Source: Stomoxys calcitrans
Lineage: Eukaryota > Arthropoda > Insecta > Diptera > Muscidae
Length of the DNA: 64,000 nt
Direction of reading: 5' to 3'
Assembly: GCF_963082655.1 (NCBI RefSeq)
Contig: NC_081555.1
Location: 153,083,378 to 153,147,377, forward strand
Shown: positions 9,311-20,800 of the stretch, piece by piece
How positions within the stretch are numbered: position 1 is the first letter of the stretch
Layout: each line of letters begins with the position of its first letter
Made by a program: the position numbers and the translations under genes
The notes under the pieces: model-generated
What the model was told of the DNA's origin: nothing
Databases searched by the model: none
Seen by the model: only the letters and a program-made list of their open reading frames with translations

Positions 9311-9417
9311 GCAAAGTTTCTGAATCTGGATACTCGATACAATCAATCAAACGAAAGATAGAACACAACACACGGCTACAACAACAACAACGGTGTATGG
9401 AGTACCACAGATATAAA

Positions 9418-10400
9418 CGAGTAAAAGGGCGTTATGTTAGATACCCACCACTTAGGGGGTGTAAACCATCTTTCGTCATAATCCGGTGCAAAATGCATAA
9501 TTTATGCCCCCATAGCAGCTTTATCGAAATATGGTCCGATTTGGACCAAACTCGGCACGGACATAGAGTGGTCTAATAAGTACAAGTCATTGTTCAATTT
9601 TGTAAAAAAAATATGGGTTTTTTGGTAGCCTTATCCAAATATAGACCGATCTGAACCATATGCGATACGGACGTCGAAAAGCACAACTTAAGTCACTGTG
9701 TCAAATTTCAGCGGAATCGGATTTTAAATGTACCTGTAATGAGACCAAGACTTTAAATCGAGAGATAGGTCTATATGACAGCATAATCCAAATCTGAACC
9801 GATCTGAGCCAAATTGAAGAGGGATGTCGAAGGGCCTAACACAACTCGCAGTCCCAAATATCAGTAAAATCGAATAATGAATGTGGCTTTTATTGGCCCA
9901 AAACCTTTGAAGAGGGATGTCGAAGGGCCTTACATAACTCACTGTCCGAAATTTCAGCGAAATCGTACAATAATTGCGCCTTTTATGGTCCCAAAACCTT
10001 AAATCGAGAGATCAGTCTATATGGCAGCTATATCTAAATCTGAACCGATCTGGGCCAAATTGCAAGAAGATGTCAAAGGGCCTAACACAACTCGCAGTCC
10101 CAAATTTCAGCAAAATCGAATAATGAATGTGGCTTTTATTGGCACAAAACCTTAAATCGACAGATGGGTCTATATGGCAGCTAAATCAAAATCTGGACCG
10201 ATCTCGGAGAATTTGCAAAAATATGTCGAAGGGCCAAACACAACTCACTGTCCCAAATTTTGGCAAAATCGATCAATAAATGCGCCTTTTATGGGCCCAA
10301 AACCTTAAATCAAGTGATCGGTTTTATGGCAGCTATATCCAAATCTGGGCCAAATTGAAGAAGGATGTCAACTGGTATAACACAACTCACTGTACCGCCT
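9418..10400 (+). repeat. CAAG/GGTAT element, 5' end plus internal units
   Basis: It begins CGAGTAAAAGGGCGTTATG, followed by ATACCCACCACTTAGGG (first inverted repeat). Internal units with TATATGRCAGC lie at 9772, 10,019 and 10,171, and a degenerate one at 10,323. The GGTGGTGGGTAT end is missing: the copy runs into the 280-bp repeat at about 10,400. It abuts the (CAA)n tail of the Jockey-like element. Confidence 0.8.
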
Positions 10401-11740
10401 CCACCCGATATCTAAAAATTATATAGCCTATGGTTCCTTCCAGACAAACGTACACAATTTATGAAAATGTAAAAAAAACCGGTTGTATTTGTATGCCAGA
10501 TTCGAAATCTTCTCCCGAATACCTTTCATTTGAGCCCCATGTTCAAATGAACGTCCAATATGTCTGTTTAGAGGGAGTTTTGGGGTTGCTGCGGCCCCAT
10601 GGGTACTTAGACTGAAATGTTAATACCATATTCGTATTTTACTCTCCAATACCATTCATTTGATACCCATATTGTCCCGATTGGTCCACTTTTGATTTTA
10701 GGTGGTGTTTTTTGGCATAAGGGGGAGGGTCCGTCCCCCTTCCGATACCGAAAAATTATATACCATATGTTTCCTTCCAGATCAACCTACACAATATGCG
10801 AAAATTTTGAGAAAATCTGTTTTGCCATTTTTCAGTCTATACAAAACAAACAAACCGAGTCCCATATATCCGTGATTATCTAATGTGCCCGTTTTGGGCG
10901 TTTTTGTGGAGGTGGGGTGACCCCAAATACTTCCACATGAATTTGTATGCCAGATTCGTTATCTACTGCCGTATACTTTTCATTTGATATGCATATTGTC
11001 CTTATCGGTCCACTTTTTATTTTGGTTGGCGTTTTGGGGTAACGATGGAGGGTTCGCCCCCTTCCGTTATCAACAAATTATAAAGCCTATTCCTACTTCC
11101 TGACCATATTTGTAATCTACCTTTTATTTCAGTCCCATATTGTCATGATCGTCAAATAAACCTATTTTCATAAGTTTTGGGGCTAGGGCGGCCCCCAGGT
11201 ACTTGGACCCAACTTTTTTTATGAAATTCGTACTCTACTCTTGAATACCTTTCATTTAAGTCCCATATTGTCCCAGTCGGTCCACTTTTATTTTCGGCTG
11301 GTACTTTTGGGGAAAGGGGGAGGGTCCACCCCCTTCCCGATATCAAAAACGTATATAGTCTATTGCTCCTTCCAGACCATATTCGTTATCTACTCCCAAA
11401 TACCTTTCATTTGATTCCCATTTTGTCATTATCAAGCAATAAACCAATTTTGGGCGGTTTTTGGGGTCGGAGCGGCCCCCCAATTCCTTGGACCCAATTT
11501 TTAATATGGAATTCGTACTCTTCTCTTGAACACCTTTCATTTAAGTCCCTTATTGTCCCAATCGGTCTACTTTTACTTTTGGCTGGTACTTTTGGGGTAA
11601 GGGGGAGGGTCCGCCCCCTTCCCGATATCAAAAAATATATATAGACTATGTTTCCTACCAGACCAACCTACACAACCTGGGAAAATTTCAGATGATCGGT
11701 TCAGACGTTTTTGAGTCTATACGGAACAAACAAACACAAA
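10400..11740. repeat. Tandem repeat of ~270-325 bp, two-part unit
   Basis: The phrase CCCATATTGTCC (or a close variant) recurs at 10,666, 10,990, 11,262 and 11,547. It is followed each time by GGTCCACTTTT, TTTTGGGGTAA and GGAGGGTCCGCCCCCTTCC. Half-way between are related blocks (ACCTTTCATTTGATTCCC near 11,401, CCTTTTATTTCAGTCCC near 11,119), so the unit looks like an older ~140 bp duplication. Both ends carry GTCTATACRRAACAAACAAAC (about 10,838 and 11,711). Open frames on either strand here are repeat by-products. Confidence 0.75.
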
Positions 11741-12830
11741 TTTAATTTTATATTTAAGATAAGGAAATTCTTTTAACTTTTCGGTACACCCTTATATTTG
11801 CCCATTGTATACCTTCAAAAATATTAACGGAGAAAAAATCTACTTTATTCATAACATTGTGAATATATGTTCAAAATAATGTTGTTGTTATTTTAATACG
11901 CAAAAAAAATACAAGACGAAGAACCGGTGCTGGATTTTTTTTTTCCATCGAATATCTTCAATATTCTCTCAATTTGAAAAAGCTTTTGTGTACGTGTAAT
12001 AGCATTATGATGAATATGTACATTGTGTTCATGGTGGGGCGTGGTATTGTGATTATTGAGATTGAAAAGAATCAAACTCTGTGACATTGCAAAATAATCA
12101 AATTCATTCAACAAGTCTGTTTTTTGCCTCCGTCCTGTGGCCCCATCATGCTGCGAGGAATACACATGGGTTGGAAAGAGACTCCATGCTTTTTATCTGT
12201 CATTGCCTTAGGTTACGGTGACAATATAACCATTTTCATTATTTAGTGCACCAAAACGACACAATCAATATTTTAGATTTGGATTTGCTGTAAAAAGATT
12301 CTAACGATGATGAGCTGGCAGATAGGAAGGAGCTATGAAACTCCTTCTTGCATGGATACGTTTTGTGCGGAAAGGGAAGTGACATGAGAACACGCATGGC
12401 ACACAATTGGGATTGAAGTAGAAAAGAACATATTGGAATATGAAATGTGTTTTATGTGCGTGTAGCTTCATGTCAAGTGCGCTGTGTACATATGAGCAGA
12501 AATGAATAAAGGGAAAAAATTCCCATGTCTATATATCTCTTATCTTTTGTCAATAATGACAGCAAAATACTCGGGAGAGTACTTCACAATTGTTATTTAA
12601 GCAATTTATTTAGAACGAATGTTAATCGCTTCAACGCCTTTTAAGCGTGCCGAAGGTTATCCGAAAATCATTGAATTATAGGAAAAGAGAATAGATTGAT
12701 ATACAACTATGAAAGATTGATGCCGGATCAGGATTTCTGTATTCCCAGTACAATAACAAGGCCAAGCTCTTCCACATAGCACAGCTGTTACAACATCGAA
12801 GATGTAGAGAATGAACAATTGCGTAAGTAT
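11741..12830. other. gene-free, possibly single-copy stretch
   Basis: No element hallmark is recognised. The only frame of note is minus 12,165-11,893 (90 codons, His/Asn-rich, no domain), which I do not call a gene. This is one of the few stretches here without obvious repetition. Confidence 0.5.
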
Positions 12831-12832
12831 AA

Positions 12833-13080
12833 CACGTAAAGGCGTGCTAAGTTAGGCCGGGCCATATCTTGGGAATCCACCACTAGTTATTCCGCTTAAG
12901 GTTAACAAGAAATGAACTTATGTGAAGGGTATAGTTGTACTACAAGTACCAAATTTCTACCAAATCAGGCAAAAATGTATGAATCTTGGGGCCGCAGAAG
13001 GCTAATGGGGAAATCTGTTACATGAATTTAAACCGATTTTCGCAATACTTATCATGGAATTTTGTAAATCATAACGAATA
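12833..13080 (+). repeat. CAAG/GGTAT element fragment (5' end)
   Basis: CACGTAAAGGCGTGCTAAG is followed by GGCCGGGCC and ATCCACCACT, a degenerate first end. The internal block 'ACCAAATTTCTACCAAATCAGG' follows before a new copy starts at 13,086. Confidence 0.7.
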
Positions 13081-13085
13081 ACGAA

Positions 13086-14109
13086 CAAGTAAAAGCGTGC
13101 TAACTTCGGCCGGGCCGAATCTTATATACCCTCCACCATGGATCGCATTTGTCGAGTTCTTTTCCCGGCATCTCTTCTTAGGCAAAAAAGGATCTAAGAA
13201 AAGATTTGCTCTGCTATTAGAGCGATATCAAGATATGGTCCGGTTTGGTCCACAATTGAATTATATGTTGGAGACCTGTATAAAATTTCAGCCAATTCGT
13301 ATAAGAATTGCGCCTTTTGGGGACTCAAGAAGTAATATAGAGAGATCGATTTATATAGGAGCTGTATCGGGGTACAGACCGATTCAGACCATAATAAACA
13401 CGTATGTTAATGGTCATGAGAGGATCCATTGTACAAAATTTCAGGCAAATCGGATAATAATTGCCACCTCTAGAGGCTCAAGAAGTCAAGATCTCAGATC
13501 GGTTTATATGACAGCTATATCAGGTCATGAACCGATTTGAACCTTATTTGACACAGTTATTGAAAGTCAAAATAAAATACGTCATGCAAAATTTCAGCCA
13601 AATCGGATAGTAATTGCGACCTCTAGAAGCTCTAGAAGCTCAAGAAGTCAAGATCTCAGATCGGTTTATATGACAGCTATATCAGGTTATGAACCGATTT
13701 GAACCATACTTGGCACAGTTGTTGGATATCATAACAAAACACGTCGTGTACAATTTCAACTAAATCGGATAGGAATTGCGCCCTCTAGAAGCTCAAGAAG
13801 TCAAGACCCAAGATCGGTTTATATGGCAGCTATACCAAAACATGGATCGATATGGCCCATTTACAATCCCAACCGACCTACACTAATAAGAAGTATTTGT
13901 GCAAAATTTCAAGCGGCTAGCTTTACTCCTTCGGAAGTTAGCGAGATTTCGACAGACAGACGGACGGACGGACGGACATGGCTAGAGCGACATAAAATGT
14001 CGCGACGATCAAGAATATATATACTTTATGGGGTCTCAGACGAATATTTCGAGTAGTTACAAACAGAATGACGAAATTAGTATACGCCCCATCCTATGGT
14101 GGAGGTTAT
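13086..14109 (+). mobile_element. Complete CAAG/GGTAT element (~1,024 bp)
   Basis: It starts CAAGTAAAAGCGTGCTAAC with the subterminal palindrome TTCGGCCGGGCCGAA, then ACCCTCCACCATGGATC. It ends CCATCCTATGGTGGAGGTTAT, so the inverted repeats are CCTCCACCATxGGAT. Internal units include 'GATCGGTTTATATGACAGC' at about 13,498 and 13,660. A GACAGACAGACGGACGGACGG microsatellite (about 13,951-13,972) and the conserved 'GAATATATATACTTTATGGGG' tail precede the end. Frames at 13,097-13,540 and 13,823-14,056 are not genes. Confidence 0.85.
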
Positions 14110-14640
14110 AAAAATGCTAAATTTCAGCCAAATCGGAAAATAATTGCAATTTCCAGTGGCTCAAGAAATCTCCTTGGGGGCGACAGGTTTATGCGGGAAC
14201 TATATCAGGTTATAGACTGATTTTGACCGTACACCTCACGGTTTTTGCAACTCGTAACAGAACACCACGTTTCAGCCTAATCGGCTAAAAATTGCGGTTT
14301 CAAGGGGCTTAAAAAGTCTATTCGGAATATGGGAGCCATATCAGGCTATATGCTGATTTTTGGCAGAACACTCTGTGCAGCAGTTCAGCTATAAGATAAC
14401 AAGTACAACTTATAGGGGCTCAAGTCCAGGGAATACTTTATATGGGATCTACATCCATATCTGAACAAATATGACCCATTTGCAATCCCCATCCACCTAC
14501 ATTAATAAGAAGTTTCAATGCAAAATTTCGAGCATCTAGCTTTACGCGTTCCGTATTGCAATTTCCACATACCGATTGACAGATGGGTGGGCGGACGGAA
14601 GGTCATGGCTAAATCGACTTAGAATGTAAATGGTTAGGTT
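14110..14640 (+). repeat. CAAG/GGTAT element fragment without its first end
   Basis: Internal blocks ('AATTTCAGCCAAATCGGAAAA', 'AAAATTGCGGTTTC') are followed by the 3' part: CTAGCTTTACGCGTTCCG, the GGGCGGACGGAAGGTCATGG microsatellite remnant and CGACTTAGAATG. It lies directly after a complete copy, which suggests a tandem or nested pair. Confidence 0.7.
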
Positions 14641-14723
14641 AGGTTATGTTGAAAATAGGGTGCAGATATTAATGCCAAAAGTCAGCTTGCTATGCGCTCT
14701 AAAAACTATAAAGAAACCTCTAA

Positions 14724-14818
14724 CAAGTAAAAAAGCGTTAAGTTCGGCCTGGCCGAACTTTGGATACTCACCACCTTTCATCAAAATCCGGTGCAAAATT
14801 CACACCTTATTACTAAAT
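14724..14818 (+). repeat. CAAG/GGTAT 5' end abutting the satellite
   Basis: CAAGTAAAAAAGCGTTAAG, the near-perfect palindrome AAGTTCGGCCTGGCCGAACTT and ATACTCACCACCTTTCATC are present. Only about 95 bp remain before the sequence switches to the 124-bp satellite at AATTAATTCGTGACTAC. This defines the left satellite boundary. Confidence 0.8.
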
Positions 14819-17800
14819 TAAATTAATTCGTGACTACTTCAAAAATTCATCGAAAGTCCATTACATATCGAAATTTCACTTGGAAAACTTATGCGTCCTA
14901 GAGGAAAATGGGAAAATCAAAAGTCCATTACATATCGAAATTTCACTTGGAAAACTTAAAATGGCTGTATCTCCTAAACTATGCGTCCTAGAGGGAAATA
15001 GGCCTTAATTCGTGACTCCAAAAAAATTTCCAAATTCCATCGAAAGTCCATTACATATCGAAATTTCACTTGGAAAACTTAAAATGGCTGTATCTCCTAA
15101 ACTATACGTCTTAGAGGGAAATGGGCCTTAATTCGTGACTCCATCAAAAAATTCAAAATTTCATCGAAAATCCATTACATATAGAATTTTCACTTGGAAA
15201 ACTTAAAATGGCTGTATCTCCTAAACTATGCGTCCTAGAGGGAAATCGGCCTTAATTCGTGCCTACATCTAAAAATTCAAAATTTTATCGAAAGTCCACT
15301 ATATCGAAATTTCACTATATCTCCCAAACTATGCGTCCTAGAGGAAAATGGGCCTTAAGTCGTGACTCCATCAAAAAATTGAAAATATCATATCATCACA
15401 TATCGAAATTTCACTATATCTCCCAAACTATGCGTCCTAGAGGAAAATGGGCCTTAAGTCGTGACTCCATCAAAAAATTGAAAATATCATCGAAAATCCC
15501 TTAAAAATTGAAATTTCACTTGGAAAACTTAAAATGGCTGTATCTCCTAACTATGCGTCCTAGAGGGAAATGGGCCTTAATTCGTGACTCCATCAAAACT
15601 TTCAAAATTTCATCGAAAGTCCATTACATATCGAAATTTCACTTGGAAACCCTCTAAACTATGCGTCCTAGAGGGAAATGGGCCTTATTTCGTGACTTCA
15701 TCAAAAAATTCAAAATTTCATCGAAAGTCCTTTACATATCGAAAATTCACTTGGAAAACTTAAAATGGCTGTATCTCCTAAACTATGCGTCCTAGAGGGA
15801 AATGGGCCTTAATTCGTGACTCCATCAAAAAATTCAAAATTTCATCGAAAATCTCTTAGATATCGAAATTTCACTTGGAAAACTTAAAATGGCTGTATCT
15901 CCTAAACTATGCGTCCTAGAGGGAAATCGGCCTGAATTCGTGACTACATCAAAAAATTCAAAATTTCATCGAAAGTCCTTTACATATCGAAATTTCACTT
16001 GGAAAACTTAAAATGGCTGTATCTCCTAAACTATAATTCGTGACTCCATCAAAAATTTCAAAATTTCATCGAAACACTTGAAAAACTTAAAATGGCTGTA
16101 TCTCCTAAACTATGCGTCCTAGAGGGAAGTGGACCTTAATTCGTGACTACATCAAAAAATTCAAAATTTCATCGAATGTCCATTACACATCGAAATTTCA
16201 CTTGGAAAACTTAAAATGGCTGTATCTCCTAAACTATGCGTCCTAGAGGGAAATGGGCCTTAATTCGTGACTACATCAAAAAATTTAAAATTTCATCGAA
16301 AGTCCATTACATATCGAAATTTCACTTGGAAAACTTTAAATGGCTGTATCTCCTAAACTATGCGTCCTAGAGGGAAATGGGCCTTAATTCGTGACTCCAT
16401 CAAAAATTTCAAAATTTCATCGAAAGTCCATACATATCGAAATTTCACTTGGAAAACTTAAAATGGCTGTATCTCCTAAACTATGCGTCCTAGAGGGAAA
16501 TGGGCCTTAATTCGTGACTACATCAAAAAAATCAAAATTGCATCGAAAGTCCATTACATATTGAAATTTCACTTGCAAAATTTAAAATGGCTGTATCTCC
16601 TAAACTATGCGTCCTAGAGGGAAATGGGCCTTAATTCGTGACAACATCAAAAAATTCAAAATTTCATCGAAAGTCCATTACACATCGAAATTTCACTTGG
16701 AAAACTTAAAATGGCTGTATCTCCTAAACTATGCGTCCTAGAGAGAAATGGACCTTAATTTGAGACTACATTAAAAAATATCGAAATTTCATCGAAAGTC
16801 CATTACATATCGAAATTTCTCTTGGAAAACTAAAAATGGCTGTATCTCCTAAACTATGCGTCTTAGAGGGAAATGGGCCTTAATTCGTGACTACATCAAA
16901 AAATTCAAAATGTCATCAAAAGCCCTATAGATACTGAAATTTCACTTGGAAAATTTAAAATGGCTGTATCTCCTAAACTATGCGTTCTAGAGGGAAATGG
17001 GCCTTAATTCGTGACTACATCAACAAATTCAAAATTTCATCGAAAGTCCTATTGATACTGAAATTTCACTTGGAAAATTTAAAATGGCTGTATCTCCTAA
17101 ACTATGCGTCCTAGAAGGAAATGGGCCTTAATTCGTGACTACATCAACAAATTAAAAATTTCATCGAAAGTCCATTACATATTGAAATTTCACTTGGAAA
17201 ACTTAAAATGGCTGTATCTCCTAAACTATGCGTCCTAGAGGGAAATGGGCCTTAATTCGTGACAACATTAAAAAAATCAATATAACATCGAAAGTCCATT
17301 ACATATTGAAATTTCACTTGCATAATTTAAAATGGCTGTATCTCCTAAACTATGCGTCCTAGAAGGAAATGGGCCTTAATTCGTGACTACATCAAAAAAT
17401 TAAAAATTTCATCGAAAGTCCATTACATATCGAAATTTCACTTGGAAAACTTAAAATGGCTGTATTTCCTAAACTATGCGTCCTAGAGGGAAATGGGCCT
17501 TAATTCGTGACTACATCAAAAAAATCAATATATCATCGAAAGTCCATTACACATCGAAATTTCACTTGGAAAACTTAAAATGGCTGTATCTCCTAAACTA
17601 TGCGTCCTAGAGAGAAATGGACCTTAATTCGTGACAACATTAAAAAAATCAATATTACATCAAAAGTCCATTACATATTGAAATTTCACTTGCAAAATTT
17701 AAAATGGCTGTATCTCCTAAACTATGCGTCTTAGAGGGAAATGGACCTTAATTCGTGACTGCACAAAAAAATCAAAATTTCATCGAAAGTCCATTACATA

Positions 17801-20800
17801 TTGAAATTTCACTTGCAAAATTTAAAATGGCTGTATCTCCTAAACTATGCGTCCTAGAGGGAAATGGGCCTTAATTCGTGACTACATCAAAAAATTCAAA
17901 ATTTCATCGAAAGTCCATTACACATCGAAATTTCACTTGGAAAACTTAAAATGGCTGTATCTCCTAAACTATGCGTCCTAGAGAGAAATGGACCTTAATT
18001 TGAGACTACATTAAAAAAATATCGAAATTTCATCGAAAGTCCATTACATATCGAAATTTCTCTTGGAAAACTAAAAATGGCTGTATCTCCTAGATAGTCC
18101 ATTACATATCGAAATTTCACTTAGAAATCTTAAAATGCCTGTATCTCCTAAACTATGTGTCCTAGAGGGAAATGGAACTTAATTTGAGAAAGTCCATTAC
18201 ATATCGAAATTTCACTTGGAAAACTTAAAATGGCTGTATCTCCTAAACTATGCGTCTTAGAGGGAAATGGGCCTTAATTCGTGACTACATCAAAAAATTC
18301 AAAATTTCATCGAAAGTCCTTTACATATCGAAATTTCACTTGGAAAACTTAAAATGGCTGTATCTCCTAAACTATGCGTCCTAGAGGGAAATGGGCCTTA
18401 ATTCGTGACTACATCAAAAAATTCAAAATTTCATCGAAAGTCCATTACATATTGAAATTTCACTTGCAAAATTTAAAATGGCTGTATCTCCTAAACTATG
18501 CGTCCTTGAGGGAAATGGGCCTTAATTCGAGACTACATCAAAAAATTCAAAATTTCATCGACAGTCCATTACATATCGAAATTTCACTTAGAAATCTTAA
18601 AATGGCTGTATCTCCTAAACTACGCGTCCAAGAGGGAAATGGACCTTAATTTGAGACTACATTAAAAAATTTCGAAATTTCATCGAAAGTCCATTACATA
18701 TCGAAATTTCACTTGGAAAACTTAAAATGGCTGTATCTCCTAAACTATGCGTCCTAGAGGAAATGGACCTTAATTCGTGACTACATCAAAAAATTCAAAA
18801 TTTCATCGAAAATTTCTTAGATTTGGAAATTTCACTTGGAAAACTTAAAATGGCTGTATCTCCTAAACTATGCGTCCTAGAGGGAAATGGGCCTTAATTC
18901 GTGACTACATCAAAAAATTCAAAATTTCATCGAAAATTCCTTAGATATGGAAATTTCACTTGGAAAACTTAAAATGGCTGTATCTCCTAAACTATGCGTC
19001 CTAGAGAGATATGGACCTTAATTTGAGACTACATTAAAAAATTTCAAAATATCATCGAAAGTCCATTACATATCGAATTTTCACTTGGAAAACTTAAAAT
19101 GGCTGTATCTCCTAAACTATGCGTCCTAGAGGGAAATGGGCCTTAATTCGTGACTACATCAAAAAATTCAAAATTTCATCAAAAGTCCTATAGATACTGA
19201 AATTTCACTTGAAAAATTTAAAATGGCTGTATCTCCTAAACTATGCGTCCTACAGGAAAATGGACCTTAATTCGTGACTACATCAAAAAATTCAAAATTT
19301 CATCGAAAATTCCTTAGATATCGAAATTTCACTTGGAAAACTTAAAATGGCTGTATCTCCTAAACTATGCGTCCTAGAGGGAAATGGGCCTTAATTCGTG
19401 ACTACATCAAAAAATTCGAAATTTCATCAAAAGTCCATTACATATCGAAATTTCACTTGGAAAACTTAAAATGGCTGTATCTCCTAAACTATGCGTCCTA
19501 GAGGGAAATGGGCCTTAATTCGTGACTACATCAAAAAATTCAAAATTTCATCGAAAATCTCTTAGATATCGAAATTTCACTTGGAAAACTTAAAATGGCT
19601 GTATCTCCTGAACTATGCGTCCTAGAGGGAAATGGACCTTAATTTGAGACTACATTAAAAAATTTTGAAATTTCATCGAAAGTCCATTACATATTGAAAT
19701 TTCACTTGGAAAACTTAAAATGGCTGTATCTCCTAAACTATGCGTCCTAGAGGGAAATGGGCCTTAATTCATGACTCCATAAAAAAAATCAAAATTTCAT
19801 CGAAAGTCCATTACATATCGAAATTTCACTTGGAAGACTTAAAATGGCTGTATCTCCTAAACTATGCGTCCTAGAGGGGAATGGGCCTTAATTCGTGACT
19901 ACATCAAAAAATTCAAAATTTCATCGAAAATCTCTTAGATATCGAAATTTCACTTGAAAAATTTAAAATGGCTGTATCTCCTAAACTATGCGTCCTACAG
20001 GAAAATGGACCTTAATTCGTGACTACATCAAAAAATTCAAAATTTCATCGAAAATTCCTTAGATATCGAAATTTCACTTGGAAAACTTAAAATGGCTGTA
20101 TCTCCTAAACTATGCGTCCTAGAGGGAAATGGGCCTTAATTCGTGACTACATCAAAAAATTCGAAATTTCATCAAAAGTCCATTACATATCGAAATTTCA
20201 CTTGGAAAACTTAAAATGACTGTATCTCCTAAACTATGCGTCCTAGAGGGAAATGGGCCTTAATTCGTGACTACATCAAAAAATTCAAAATTTCATCGAA
20301 AATCTCTTAGATATCGAAATTTCACTTGGAAAACTTAAATTGGCTGTATCTCCTAAACTATGCGTCCTAGAGGGAAATGGGCCTTAATTCATGACTCCAT
20401 AAAAAAATTAAAAATATCATCGAAAGTCCATTACATATCGAAATTTCACTTGGAAAACTTAAAATGGCTGTATCTCCTAAACTATGCGTCCTAGAGGGAA
20501 ATGGGCCTTAATTCGTGACTACATCAAAAAATTCAAAATTTCATCAAAAGTCCTATAGATACTGAAATTTCACTTGAAAAATTTAAAATGGCTGTATCTC
20601 CTAAACTATGCGTCCTACAGGAAAATGGACCTTAATTCGTGACTACATCAAAAAATTCAAAATTTCATCGAAAATTCCTTAGATATCGAAATTTCACTTG
20701 GAAAACTTAAAATGGCTGTATCTCCTAAACTATGCGTCCTAGAGGGAAATGGGCCTTAATTCGTGACTACATCAAAAAATTCGAAATTTCATCAAAAGTC

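Larger units (their letters stand above)
5450..9417 (+). mobile_element. Jockey-like non-LTR retrotransposon, heavily nested and deleted
   Basis: Colinear coding pieces on the plus strand run through a zinc-finger N-terminal protein (5469-5890), endonuclease N-part (6196-6400), endonuclease C-part (7768-8450), RT C-terminal part (8690-8940) and a terminal zinc motif (9120-9310). They end with a (CAA)n-like tail (ACAACAACAACAA near 9380). The pieces are separated by a SINE (5968-6195), a MITE that itself holds a CAAG/GGTAT element (6450-7668), and a CAAG/GGTAT fragment (8455-8610). The catalytic RT core is absent, apparently lost at the 8455-8690 junction. The whole is non-functional. Confidence 0.75.

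Noticed and set aside
11893..12165. 90-codon His/Asn-rich minus ORF as a gene
   Set aside because: No domain, no splice or promoter evidence, low complexity; could not be supported.
13097..13540. 147-codon ORF
   Set aside because: It lies wholly within the complete CAAG/GGTAT element and follows its internal units.
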